Source: Coleophoma eucalyptorum
Taxonomy: Eukaryota; Ascomycota; Leotiomycetes; Helotiales; Dermateaceae
Direction of reading: 5' to 3'
DNA: 64,000 bases
Assembly (NCBI GenBank): GCA_026120035.1
Contig: JALRME010000001.1
Location: forward strand, 943,909-1,007,908
Shown: piece by piece, positions 25,488 through 37,353 of the stretch
Layout: the number at the start of each line of letters is the position of its first letter
How positions within the stretch are numbered: the stretch's first letter is position 1
Made by a program: the position numbers and the translations under genes
Notes under the pieces: generated by a model
What the model saw: only the letters and a program-made list of their open reading frames with translations
Told to the model about the DNA's origin: nothing
Database searches by the model: none

Positions 25488-27296
25488 ATGGCAGTTGTTC
25501 TCAGTGCTGAGGAGAATAGCTACTTCTCTTCTAGCAGTCTGCGTCGGTCGCACTCGCAACCCAAATTTGGCACTTCTCATTCTGCCTATTCAAGCCCGTT
25601 ATCAAAGTCCAAGAGCAGTCACTCCTTCAACACGATAATATCACCCCCAACTTCTGCCAACTCCTCGGCACCTTCTTCGCCAAGGACACTGCACGCCGAC
25701 TCTGCTGCTCAATCGTACGCCTCTACACCCGCAAGCAGCCTGTCTCTAGACGCTCACTGCGAAGACGCCGAAGACGAAGACCAAATCGTCTTCCCTTCAT
25801 ACGACGACGTGGGATATTACGGACAAGTCGAAGATCTGGAACCTCCCGCGAGTCCTCGGACTGGGGACTCATATACTGTCTCGCCGACCTCGAACAGCAC
25901 CTCAACCAACGTATCACGACCAGGGTCACCGGACGTGGCAGAACACGCAGAAGACGACACTGCAGTACGAATACAACCGTCGAGGCATGTCGATTACTTA
26001 TCACATAATTGGAAGGAGGAGGATATATGGTCGTCATGGAAGCACATTGTGTCAAAGCGAAAAGCCTACAATAACAGTGCGAGACTCGAGAACGCCTCCT
26101 GGAGAACGTGGATTAAGTCAAAGTACAAGTTGAAGACCGTCTCCCCGGAGACACTAAACTGGTAATTACAGATGATGAATGCGATGTGTGAAGCTGTATC
26201 ACTGACTCTTCTCAGGCTCAAGGACTGCGATGTCACATGGCTGTACGGCCCATTGCAGAGTGGAACCGATAGAGCATTACGGATGCCGTCTACATCACCT
26301 GCAAGCAGCAGCCGGATTTCGAAGTCCAACTCGTTTTTGAACAAGAAGCCAATCCTCAAGAAGCGAAGTATGTCGGAAATAATGCTCCAGAGATCTCTCT
26401 CTGCGTCTTCGCTTCTGAAGCAGGCGGCAGCGGCGGTACAAGCCCAACAGGATGCCGGAGAAGGAGACTTCGGCCGACCAGGGATCATCCGAGCGACTTC
26501 GGATTACGTAGCTTTCCCGTTTTCATCGAGGAGAATTAGTCGTGAGAATACGAGTGTACTTTCGTCGATCACATCTTCTGGGTTGGCTACTCCTGGTACA
26601 GGAGAGAGGAAGCATATCCATTTTAACGAGCAGGTAGAGCAGTGTATTGCACTAGAAATGAAGGGAGACGATGAGGAACAGGATTCATATGCAATCCAAG
26701 ACTACGACAGCGACTCTGACGATGGGGGAATCATGATGAAGAGATCAAATTCACACCGCAAATTACCTCCAATCACGAGCAAGAAGACAACACCGAGAGC
26801 GAGTTTCTGTGCCGAGAGCAAGACAATAGCCATGTTACCATCTACCACATTGAAGTATAGAGAAGACACTCCGGAACCCCAAGAAACAGCTATGAAACAT
26901 AGCAATGGCTATTGGAACGGTACCAAATTATCGCCATCGCCTTCGCAAGAGACTCTACGGCCTTCCAAGCCATCCTCCAGGATGTTACTTGGAGATGACG
27001 AAGAGGATGATGATGATGCGGATATGGACTGGCAACCACCAACTGCCTTTGCCAATCGGAAAGACAGCATGGCAGTGACTCAAGAGCGCTTTCAGAATCT
27101 ACAAACACAGGGCTCATCATCCAGCCTAACGGGAGAGCCATCCGGCATGAGGAGAACACCCTCTGGAATGTTCATGCCATACGAAGAAGACGAAGACGAT
27201 GTGGTATCAGAGGGCCTTTTCGGCAAGGTCGTAGACACTGTAAATACTGCGAAGGACATCGCACATGTAATCTGGAACGTTGGTTGGAGAAGGTAG
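25488..27296 (+). CDS. reg1: REG1-like regulatory subunit of protein phosphatase 1 (DUF1752)
   Basis: Two exons, 25488-26161 and 26216-27296, encode 584 aa; the 54-nt intron splits a Trp codon. The DUF1752 block starts at about residue 174 (NWKEEDIWSSWK) and runs across the splice junction to LKDCDVTWLYGPLQ. A PP1-docking RVxF-type motif KHIHF stands at 357-361, followed by NEQVEQCIALE, the arrangement seen in yeast Reg1/Reg2. The rest is low-complexity Ser/Pro-rich and acidic sequence (DDEEDDDDADMDW), expected to be disordered. The C-terminus is a short conserved amphipathic stretch (LFGKVVDTVNTAKDIAHVIWNVGWRR). In yeast the homologue directs Glc7 phosphatase to Snf1 in glucose repression; that role here is inferred. 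Flanked by deserts on both sides. Confidence 0.9.
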
Positions 27297-29984
27297 TCGT
27301 TATGAGGATGTGGATTCTTGATTAGTCTACTTGGGGTTAATCAATAATCCTTGGACACTGTCGATATACTTAATGATTACATACAGGACTTGAGTCTCCG
27401 GAAGAGGGGTTTTGCATTTACGCACGCCGCAAGTCATTTGCTACATTAGGATCATGGCGTTTACGGGGCATTGCTTTTTTATCCTACTATGCATTTTGTA
27501 AAGGCAGTCTTAATAATGAGAGTTGGTTCTCGTGCGGACTTTGGCAAATGGATCACAACACGGCCAGAGAAGGCCAGAGAAGGGAGGGACGGGCTACCAA
27601 TACAGTCTACATGAGTAGGCGAACTGGGAAAGGATCTTTTTTGGAGGCTTGGATTGGGGATATGGATCGGGATAGGGATTTGGATACACGGGTGTCTGGG
27701 TCGTTGCTTTCACGATATATATCCCTGGGCTCTTTTGGCGGGTGGGATTACAAAACGTACATAGAAAGCTGGGTTAGGAAACGGGGCCAATGGGCCAAGG
27801 AATCGTTACAATTGTCACTTGTCCTTTATGCGACCAAGATTTGTCTCCTTGAGAAGTGACCAAGAAGCAAGATGTGGGACCCTTGATGAGATGCTATCTT
27901 TGACCGGCTTGGTTCTACGATCTGGAGAAGGAATATGTACAATCTTGAAGAAATAACAGTGGCGCATGGCCATGTAAGTCTAGGTTGTACGCAACAATGG
28001 ATCATTATTGGGGAAGTACGAAGGCTGTATGAAACAACAGCAAGCATGCGCTCTCTCGACTGCACTTCTCCACATATCGTCTTACTTGCCTTGCGTCCTC
28101 GTAAACTCTGGACTTTGCCATTGCCTCGCATGTGTAAGCACGTCTCAGACATATCTCCGTAGGGTCATCGCAGACGATAAGCACCTGGTTGCACAACATA
28201 TATGGTCGCGCCCGCTTCTGCAGTCCACTCAATGTTTTCCCCCCTCCAAACTTCGAGCTCTTTTGGGCTCGTTGCATCGGGACGTTATCTGAGGGGGGAC
28301 GTCAGTGGGGGGCAGGCGGCTGTTGTTGTGGGTATTTCGGGCTCTGGTTTCTCAATTGCTTACATGCCGATCGCGATATCGTTCTTTGCTTGCTTTTTCT
28401 TCTCTGTCTTTCTTCATGCATGGCAGTTGGGCATGCATGGCCTCACCTGGCTACCGTCGTTGGCGGGGATTTCATTTTTGGAGAAGGGAGTGGAGTTGTA
28501 CCCTCAATAGGACCGGTAAGCCGTCAAACAAAAAAGAGATTAGATTACAGTTGACTGAGCTACCATTATAGAAGGTACATGCTACAAAGATAGCTTGATC
28601 CTATTAGACGTGCAGGTGTTCTCCGCTGTTTTCTCTCCATCCCAGCACCCGGTGCCGTATCTCAACCCCACAACTCCGAGACTGAAGCAATTATATACAT
28701 ATAGACCTACATACTGACACACATACTGACATATGCATCAACAAACAATTACCGACGCTGCATTTCGCAATTAGGTTCTTGGCTCCCTACCACCTTCCAT
28801 CCACTCGCATAGATGATGAAGCTGCTATGCCATGCCTCACCCTGGCCTCATGCACCGCGGAACTCGGGATGGAGCAACACATCTCGTTGTATTATTCACC
28901 TACCCACCAACTCACCAACGCCACGCACCCTCCTCCAAACACTCTCCCTACTGCCTGCACGCAGACCCCAGACTCCCGAACCGCTCCATCTCCCCTTGAT
29001 ATCTGCCCGTTTGCCATCGGCAAGCGATCGGTTAGAAGGAACGACCGCCCTCTTGGCCTTCCTTCCCTCCGTGATTTTCCCTACGCAGCCGCCAATATAC
29101 TTACCCGTAACATCACATTCAATCTGCGTGCAACATTCGATTTTCCTTTGTTTTGGCCTCATCTATGCATCCAACCACCCCCGCGCCGACTTTCTCCGGT
29201 ACAAAAGGGTTGTTTCGGGTCTAGCTAGCACGGAACTGCCCTCCGTTGCCAGCTGGTTGGCTGGTATAGGCTGGCTGGAGGAGGAGGGTGCTTTATCAAA
29301 CTGGTTTGATTAGCTACAGCAGCTGGCCGAAGCTCAAGCATTGACTTCCACTTCCAGCTATCCAGCTTGCTAGCCGAGCGGCTACGGGTCGGGATGCTCT
29401 GACGAGATCGTAGATCGGGTGGTGTTATATATTTTTTTGGGTAGGGGGAGGGAAGACAGGCAAGGCTTGAAGCCCTGCCCCAATAAGGTGGAAGGCAGGT
29501 CGAGGGTTGAGGGTTGAGGGTTGAGGTTGCGGAAAGTCAGAACGGGAAGCCGAGCTCGTTTGTGCCCATCGATGGACAGTCAGATTCACTTCGTTCAAGT
29601 CAGGGCCCAGCCCGGATTTAGAATTTGGCACAAACCTTTTTTTTTCCCTGTTGATCTTCTCTTTCCATGTGTTATTACCATGTCCGTCTCTCCGTCTACC
29701 CAATCTCGAGCAAAGGACAGCCAGCAACACGCGGACTTTAGCATTGCGACATCACTAAAGCAACCACAAGCACCGCTAAGGAGCCTAGGGCTGGCTGCTT
29801 GCGCCCAAGGGCACCCACTGATCACCGGGAGAGTGCGGGGAGACACGGCTGGAGCGTCCAAGACTCCCTTCCCTTCCTTCCCTTCTGCTTGCGGGACATT
29901 CCGATCCACCCATTATCTTGTCCATCATCTGTCAATCGCGAGAATTCATTTCGTAAGCAGAGAAGCGGGAAATCTCTCGCTTCG

Positions 29985-30095
29985 ATGATGGTGATGCTGC
30001 TGGTCATGATTATGGTCATGATTATAGGGATGATGATGATGGTCATGATGATGGCCTTGCATGACAGTGGCTTTTTCTTTTTTTTTTTTTTTTTT
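29985..30095. repeat. Imperfect GGTCATGATTAT repeats and poly-T
   Basis: Degenerate units built on GATGATG and GGTCATGATTAT are followed by a run of 18 T (30078-30095). Non-coding; replication slippage is the simplest explanation. Confidence 0.75.
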
Positions 30096-31529
30096 ACGTC
30101 GCTGCAGAATTTTCTCTCCCTACCTTTTTCTCTCTTTCTTCTAGTGTCTCGGAGAAATAAAGATGACATACATGTTTTTTCGCCTCCCCCTTCTGATGTA
30201 GCATGTCTCGGGGATCGAAAAAGGGCAATGCGGTCTCGAAAGTTCGAAGGCGCGCAGGAAAGAAAAAAACAAGACAAGACAGATAAAACATTGCCCCCTC
30301 TCCCCAACAAAAGCCATCCTTTATCGGTATTCCTATTCCCGGCGTCTTAGTTACGTTTTACCGAGGGAAAAAGGGCTTTTTCGCTTTCCTGGTTTTTGGC
30401 TTTCTACTATTTTCGGCTGCTTCTGGTGGTTTGTTTGGAGTTTACTCGTACTCCCTCTGTTACGAGAGATGGGACGGGGGGTCCAGCTATCAACTTGGAG
30501 GCTTTTTTTTCTCTGGTTCGGTTTGGGATGTGGTTCACTTGGCACGAGCGTGATGGGACTTATTCTGCGTACGGTGGTGCTGGCTTAAGAGGAGTTTCTC
30601 TTATCAGGCCATGAGAACAGTTAGGCTTTCGTTCTCCGAGGGGAGGATAGTGGGAAAGTCCTCTGGGCTGAATAGAGTTCTTTTGCGTCAGAATTCCTCT
30701 CTTGCTGCTCTCGACATCCATTGCTCCTATCATTAAGCTGGATCAAACCACGCAGTTACCCTGTTCCCTCGAAAACATCTTTACCCTTTTCTCTCTTTGA
30801 CTTTCCTCTCCTCTCCTTCAACGCACAGCCTCATCGCATAACCAAAACAGATCCTACCTCTTCTCTCCAGCCCAAACCCCTCTTCCTAGTCCTACCGCAA
30901 ATCATTCCACACTCCTTACTTCCAACGCATGATTTTTCAGATGTGTGCAGTGCGGTGTAGCTTATAGCGTACGTGGTAGTGTGGTGTCGTGAAGCCTCCA
31001 AGCAGCGCACCGCAAACGCCCACCTTCCTCTTCCCCGCACTTGGGCGTTTTGTTGTTCCCACCGTGCCTGATTGCAGATTAGCTCTGTGCAACCCTTTTC
31101 TTTCCCTGTAAGGACATCGAAAACGTGACAACATATCTATTTACCCGTTCCAAGCTAGAGATTTCTGACTTCTGGCTTTGGGACGTATACTGGGTGTTGT
31201 TGTTATTTGTTTATGATGCTGTGCAAACTCACTTGGGCACTTGGACGTCGGCTAATACGTTGTTTGTTTATTTTGTTGAACTTTTTTTCGTCTCCTTTTC
31301 TCCATTTTTCAATTTCCTGAGCACCGGGAAAAATAAACAATGTGCCTCTACTTCTTACAAAGCCGAAATGGATAGGGAAAGGGCGGTGGGGTGGTGGGGT
31401 GGTGGGTGTGTTTATGTTTTTTGCTACGTTGCCTTGCTTTGCTAAAAGACAAAGTTTTGTGGTGAGGAAAAGGGAGGGGGGCTAGAAGTGACTCCTTCCA
31501 CGTTCTGTTCCCCTTACTTCTATACTGCC

Positions 31530-32120
31530 AGATATATATATGCAGTGTACCTGCGTATGTGTTTGAAGAACGGGCTGTTATGTTCTAAGGCACAGTAAGG
31601 TGGTTGGAGCTAGAAATAAGTCATCCACTCCTACATCTTGCTCCCTTACTTCTATACCGCCAGATAAATATATGCGTACAGTGTATCTATGTGCACTCCT
31701 TTACCTCTTGTTCCCTTACATCCTATACCACCAGATATATGCGTACAGTGTATCTATACACACTCCTTCTACGTCTTATTCCTTACTTTCTCTGTCACGG
31801 ATTATATATGCGCACAGTGTATCTATGTACACTCACTCCTTCTACGTCTTGTTCCATTAATTTCTATACCACCGAATATGTATCTGCACACAGTGTATCT
31901 ATGTACGCTCACTCCTTCTACGCCTTGTTCCATTACTTTTGATACCGCCGAATATATATATGCGCACAGTGTATCTATGTACACTCACTCCCTCTACATC
32001 TCGTTCCCTTACAGTGTATATCTACGTAGATGTTTCAAGGACGGGTTTATGTTATAAATCACAATAAGGCAGTAGGAGCTAGGGATAATACCATCAACAC
32101 ATTATCCCCTCACTTCTATA
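31530..32120. repeat. Minisatellite with 67-76 bp units
   Basis: The phrase CAGTGTATCTATGTAC, or a close variant, recurs with GTGTATCT starts near 31681, 31748, 31817, 31893, 31969 and 32013. Each is followed by CACTCCTTCTACGTCTTGTTCC-like text and then a (T/A)ATACCRCCRRATATA segment. Spacing is about 67, 69, 76, 76 and 44 bp. A second, diverged unit of about 95 bp (containing AGTAGGAGCTAGGGATAA and its variant) flanks the array on both sides near 31565-31660 and 32032-32125, making a higher-order repeat. ORFs across it are repetitive by-products. Confidence 0.85.
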
Positions 32121-32281
32121 CCAGCAGATATACGTGTGTATATACATACGTACATACATATATATATATGTGTGTGTATATACACACAAATTGCATCTAC
32201 CCACACGTCTGAAGAACGTAGTTCATATTGAATCGAGGCCTAGGATTACCTAGGTATTTCTATAGGATTTCGGGAGTCAAT

Positions 32282-32291
32282 AGAGAGAGAG

Positions 32292-32327
<36 letters not shown>

Positions 32328-32360
32328 AGACAGTGTGTGTGTGAGAGAGTGAGAGATTGA
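32282..32360. repeat. Compound (GA)n(GT)n microsatellite
   Basis: GA units give way to about 16 GT units, then a second short GA/GT alternation. It lies just after a nearly palindromic TA/CA tract (32130-32190). Confidence 0.95.
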
Positions 32361-35300
32361 GGTAGGAAGACAGAGAGGAAAGACGATAACTGACTACATT
32401 TCTGGGGAAACAGTAATCCAGGACTCGGCCTATGCTCACCCCCTTTCTCACTCTATGATACAGCATCTTCAATACTACCACATATGCTCCATTGCCATCA
32501 ATTCATTGACCTACACAGGTTACTAGTTACACGAAAAGGGAACACCCATCAAACGAAAAGCCATTGCCCTCGTGTATTCTGCGGACAGGGGGAGAAAACT
32601 AGAGGGAGGAAACAACTTCATCAAGGGGAAACGGAAAAGGAGCAAGAGAAAACTTTCTTGCCCAAAGCAAGAAGAGAATTTCACATTGAGACCTGATAAC
32701 AGTCCAAAGTTTCCAACCAGAAGTACAGGAGAAGGCAGTTCAGTGTCGGTATTAAGGGATAACGATCCTGACAAAAACCATTTCAAGAAAGACAACTCTT
32801 CTCTGTCAATAGTATATTTCTTTATAGTATACTGAGTATAGAAAAAGAAAAGAAAAACACCTGCCATCTACTCAACAATGGCAGTCCCTACAAGGCAAAT
32901 GCACAGGAAGATGGGAAGTCGAAAGAAAGGAGTCTCGTGACAAGAGTGGGATCTATGAGGATATCTCGACTACCAAAGAGCTAGTGGAACCATTGAGGTA
33001 TCTGAAGAGTAACAAAGAAGCTTTTGCTATGGCGGCTATAGAGAAGAACGGTTAGCATCTTATGAACGAGAGACTATATTAATCATAAACGGTTTAGCAT
33101 AATTTTGCTGGTTTGATATTGGTGATGATAGAGACCAAAGGGTGTTTCTGTGAACGTAGTCTTGGTAAGTGCTTGAGGAGGTTAAGATGTATTCATGTAG
33201 AGTTTTCGAGACTCAAGTCATCTAGACTTGAGAAGTTGGCACTTGTAAATAGGAAAAGTACATATGACGCTTTGCTATATGCTTACAACGCTTTCGAGAC
33301 TTAACCAAGGCAGGTGTTTGTAGTCTCTTGGTAATCTACCTCCGTTTTACTAATATATTCCTCCACTTCCGCTGTCAACTCCAAGAATACTCCTTGATGA
33401 GCACAGATGTGAAGTTAATAGGCATATCTTGGGCCGCCGCAACTCCAGTGAGGACTTTCTCGATGATGCATTCTCAACTTTCTGTTCTATGAGACTTGGT
33501 GAACTCCTGCATCATCCACTCCTAAATCAAGAGCTCCTAGTGCGTTAGTATTCAACACGGATATCAGATACCTCGTGAGAGGCTCCCTCTTAATGACTAG
33601 GTACGTGCGCTCCACTCTATTTTGTACGATAGAGACGGTGAGAATGATAACCTGGCCTCAGAGGTAGACACGACTTTTGACTTTCTGGGCAATCTAGATA
33701 GGTTCTACGTGTCTGAAACCCAGTGGTTTGTTAGCATACTCTCGTATCCATCGTTAACGGGTACTGCATCTCGCAATTACAGTTGGGGGGGGGGGGAGGT
33801 TGATTCTAAATGTCAATCCTAACAAGCCCATTGGCATGCTAAAAGATATACCAACCGTTCAGTAGTCATTAAGCCAGAAAACGGGATTAAGATTTGTGAT
33901 ACACAGCGTATTTAGGCGTGCGATTGATGATGATTCAGCATGAGTTATGTATCTCATTCATCATCTGAGATCGTATATATACACTGAACGTCTGACTATC
34001 GCAGAGATGATAGCAATTTGAATTATAGCCTATGAACATGAACGAAGTCCGAGTCTTTGGCAAGGAATGGGACTACAAAAAGATCATAGTGATGTTCTAC
34101 TCCATACATAAAGCGGAGCCAAGTCAGTCAGTTCTACTACTGCCGATATATTTAGCCATAATTGAAATAATCCTAGTGTGTATTTGTTTGCTCGGAGATG
34201 CTCAACCCCATTTTCTGTCTCTCCAATAAGGCTGATCAAGATAAAAAGTAGCATAGCTAGGCAGAGGCCTCCACCATCAGCAAAGGGCCATCGAGAGCCT
34301 CTACAATGCAGCCTAGAATTAAAGCCTCCAATACAATGCGTCCTGGTAGGAAGAATCAGGACGAACAACAGACTCATGAGGTAGAGGTAGATGCCATTTA
34401 TTCGTTTCTGGTATTTTGCTATACCACTGGGAAAATTGGTTCCAGTGTTTGCAGAATTCTGCACAAAAGGCTTCGAAGTTTCATATTACCAGGACAAAGT
34501 AATGCTACTACTAGCAAGTTCATCGATCGCCTGCCTTCGCAACACCAGAGTGTAAACCGGTTTGGATGGTATTAGAAGTAATGACGACTTCGGTATGTGA
34601 GAGAGAGTAGGAGATTAAAGAGGCTCAAATCCTGGTTGGTCATGGGAGTACCTATACGAAGAGTTTTGAATTCTGAGTGAAATGGGAAAATACCTCCATA
34701 CTGCTATTACCAGCTGGTACAATTAAGATCCGTATGAATCGGTACTAAACGCAATGGAACTTCCCAGGCCTATCGTAATATTACCGGCAATGCAAAGAAC
34801 CTGGAGGCGACGGCAAGTAAATTGGGATGGGGATAAGATATACCAAACTAGTACAAGTATATCTTGACCACGAATCACTTGATTCTTAGCAAGTGATGTA
34901 GCAACCATTGATCCCAGTGAGCTGGAAGATAATTTTGTCTTTGCAGCCGCAATACCGCAAGTAGGTGTTTTGATGGTATCATCCTCTTTAAAAGGCTGCT
35001 ACCTTGTAACATACCGCAGTAATTCTCTTGGTTAGTTGATTGTCGATTGATTGTGATATTCATCCGTAGTAAGCAAACACCAAGCCTCGGTGGGGTCACC
35101 CATTGCCGAGGCGGAATATGTGCACCTCCCTCTCTATCTTACGCAATTGAGTGAAGAAAACTAGGCGGGAGTTGATGCACGTCATATGTATGATATACTT
35201 TTCAAAACAACGCAGAGAAGAATCACATGCATATATGCATGAGTCGCAGCGTTGCTGACATTGAGAGATGTCGAATCACATGCCTGGTTATGGTCCAGAC

Positions 35301-36929
35301 ATGGGTCATCCTATCACAGGCCCTGCAAAGGAAGAGGACAGGAGCAATGAAAAGCCATGCTTACTGGTAAGCTTCTTTCCCGTAAGTGTACGAGTATTGG
35401 AGCGGCCCGTTCCTCATCGTCCTTTCTTCATTCATGAATGTGGACTTGAGAACGAGTCCATCACCTCAGGGGAAATGACGAGGAGAAATTCTAGGGTTAA
35501 GCGCCAGGAACAAGAAACATATCCTATAGAATTGCGAGCTGTAAAATTGCGGCCCTCGAGAGCTTGTCAGCCAACACCGTCATGATTGACATTAGTCGAC
35601 TTCGGCGCGTATAGGTTGATGGATGCGTTGCTTCGGAAATTTGTAGCCGCCGAATGAGAATGCTGAAATGGCATGCGGCATTGTGATTGGGTCCGAGGAT
35701 TTGTGACACAGAAGTACAAGAGACTGTACATCATGTCCAACTCCGGTAGCTCGTGATATTGGGCTCAATACCTCAGAACAATAAGCGTTTCAGGTTCTTA
35801 GTCTGCTTCCCTCGGAGTGTATTCTTAGGTAGGGCGATGCGTGGCTGGATAGATCGGGTGCTTGATACTGCATCACGAGGCTTTCGTGCAGGCCGGAGAA
35901 GCGTGGGTGCTAAGATATGGCAAAGTACGGCCAGATCCTGGCTGTTGCGGCCCAGAGTAGAAGGAGCTGAAGACGATACCGAGCCTGTGACGGTCTTGCC
36001 AGCCTGGCATCCAGATCTAGATGCAACGCCGCTCCGGGGGAAGAGCGTTCGTCATACGGACAACAGCGGCCTCACACCAACTCGTATAGTCTTATCATGG
36101 ACTTGGTACCTAACGGACAGGATGTTGGAATCGCGCATCGCAAGAGATGAGAAATATAACGACAGTTTGAGCTTGGGCGTAAAGCGAAGAGATTACTGTA
36201 ACGCTGCTCTGTACCCGGAAGCATCAGCATTATCTCCCCGCGGCCTCTTGCTCGCCTTGCGGGTTGGCTCGCAGCATGATTTGCCCAGCTGTCTGTGCTG
36301 TGCAGTGCAGCACGATGAGTGATGTGCTTACACACAGGGATTGATGACTCGCTTCCGAAACAGAATAGAAAAATGGGGGGAGGCTGGAGGGTCAAGGATG
36401 GAACTTGGAATGAGCGCGGGAGGAAGAGCAGGAAGGGCAGCAGCGGCGGAGGCGAGAGAACGGTTGAGCGAGCGCGCACGTGAAGGTAGACGGCGACCGG
36501 GGGACCAGGCTCCAACGAGAGATCCAGAGAGGCAGCGGTACAAAGAGCTGGAAAAAGGGCGAATTGATTGGAGTCGAAATGTATTAATTCTCTGACGAAC
36601 CCACCACTCACAAAATTGAACCGTCGTCCTTTTTTATCATTCGCGCCCACAGTTGACATCCCAAACTCGGGGTGTTCCTGATTCCCATCCAGACCTTCCG
36701 GCCTGGCACTGAGCGCCTCAGCTGCCTCGAGAGAGGAGACGAGAACGAGGGACGAGGGACGAGGAACGAGGAACGCGGAAATACAGTGTATCCTCCCTCC
36801 ATAGCACGCACTTCTTTGTACTTTTACTTCCACTGCCACTGCCACTTCCTGTTCCTGTTCTGGACTTGATTGCTCACACCGCTTGTCCTTTTCTTTGCAA
36901 ACTCAACTCAGCACGACACCACGCACAGC

Positions 36930-36990
36930 ACACCGACATTGCCACCGACGCCGACACCGACACCTACACCTACACCTACACCGATTATTG
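36930..36990. repeat. Short CA-rich hexamer repeat
   Basis: Repeats of ACACCG and then ACACCT occur in non-coding DNA about 2.3 kb upstream of hapB. Confidence 0.75.
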
Positions 36991-37059
36991 CAGCTCCGAA
37001 GTCGTCATCCCCTCGTGTAGCAGCAGCAGCACTGTTGTCTGTAGTAAGCAAGAAGCAGG

Positions 37060-37130
37060 CGAGACGAAGCGAGGCGAGGCAAGGCAAGGCAAAGGCAAGG
37101 CAAAGGCAAAGGCAAGGCAAGGCAGGGCAG
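37060..37130. repeat. GGCAA-type purine-rich tandem
   Basis: Irregular alternation of GGCAA and GGCAAA units on the + strand; the opposite strand is pyrimidine-rich. Confidence 0.85.
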
Positions 37131-37275
37131 ACACCCTGCGAGAGAAGGAGAAGTCGAAGTCCGAGAGAGCAAGCAGCACCTTGTTTTCTCTTCTTTTCTT
37201 TTCCTCCCCGTCCTTGTTGAAGCGTGCGTGTCCTGTCTTCGAAACACTCGCCCAACCATACTCAGGCTGCACGCC

Positions 37276-37353
37276 CATCCATCCATCCATCCCTCTGGCA
37301 GTTCCATCCACACATCCATCCATCCATCCATCCATCCATCCATCCATCCATCC
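37276..37353. repeat. (ATCC)n tetranucleotide microsatellite, two tracts
   Basis: Two ATCC tracts (about 37276-37292 and 37313-37353), the second of ten units, are separated by a short unique spacer. ORFs through them translate as His-Pro-Ser-Ile repeats and are not genes. Confidence 0.95.

Noticed and set aside
32470..35130. Possible decayed Copia-type retrotransposon
   Set aside because: The AT-rich stretch with scattered ORFs prompted a look for integrase, reverse transcriptase and RNase H motifs and for flanking long repeats; none could be identified by eye.
36072..36845. 257-codon minus-strand ORF
   Set aside because: Starts at GTG, low-complexity Pro/Ser/Leu runs, overlaps equally long ORFs on the other strand; no recognisable motif.
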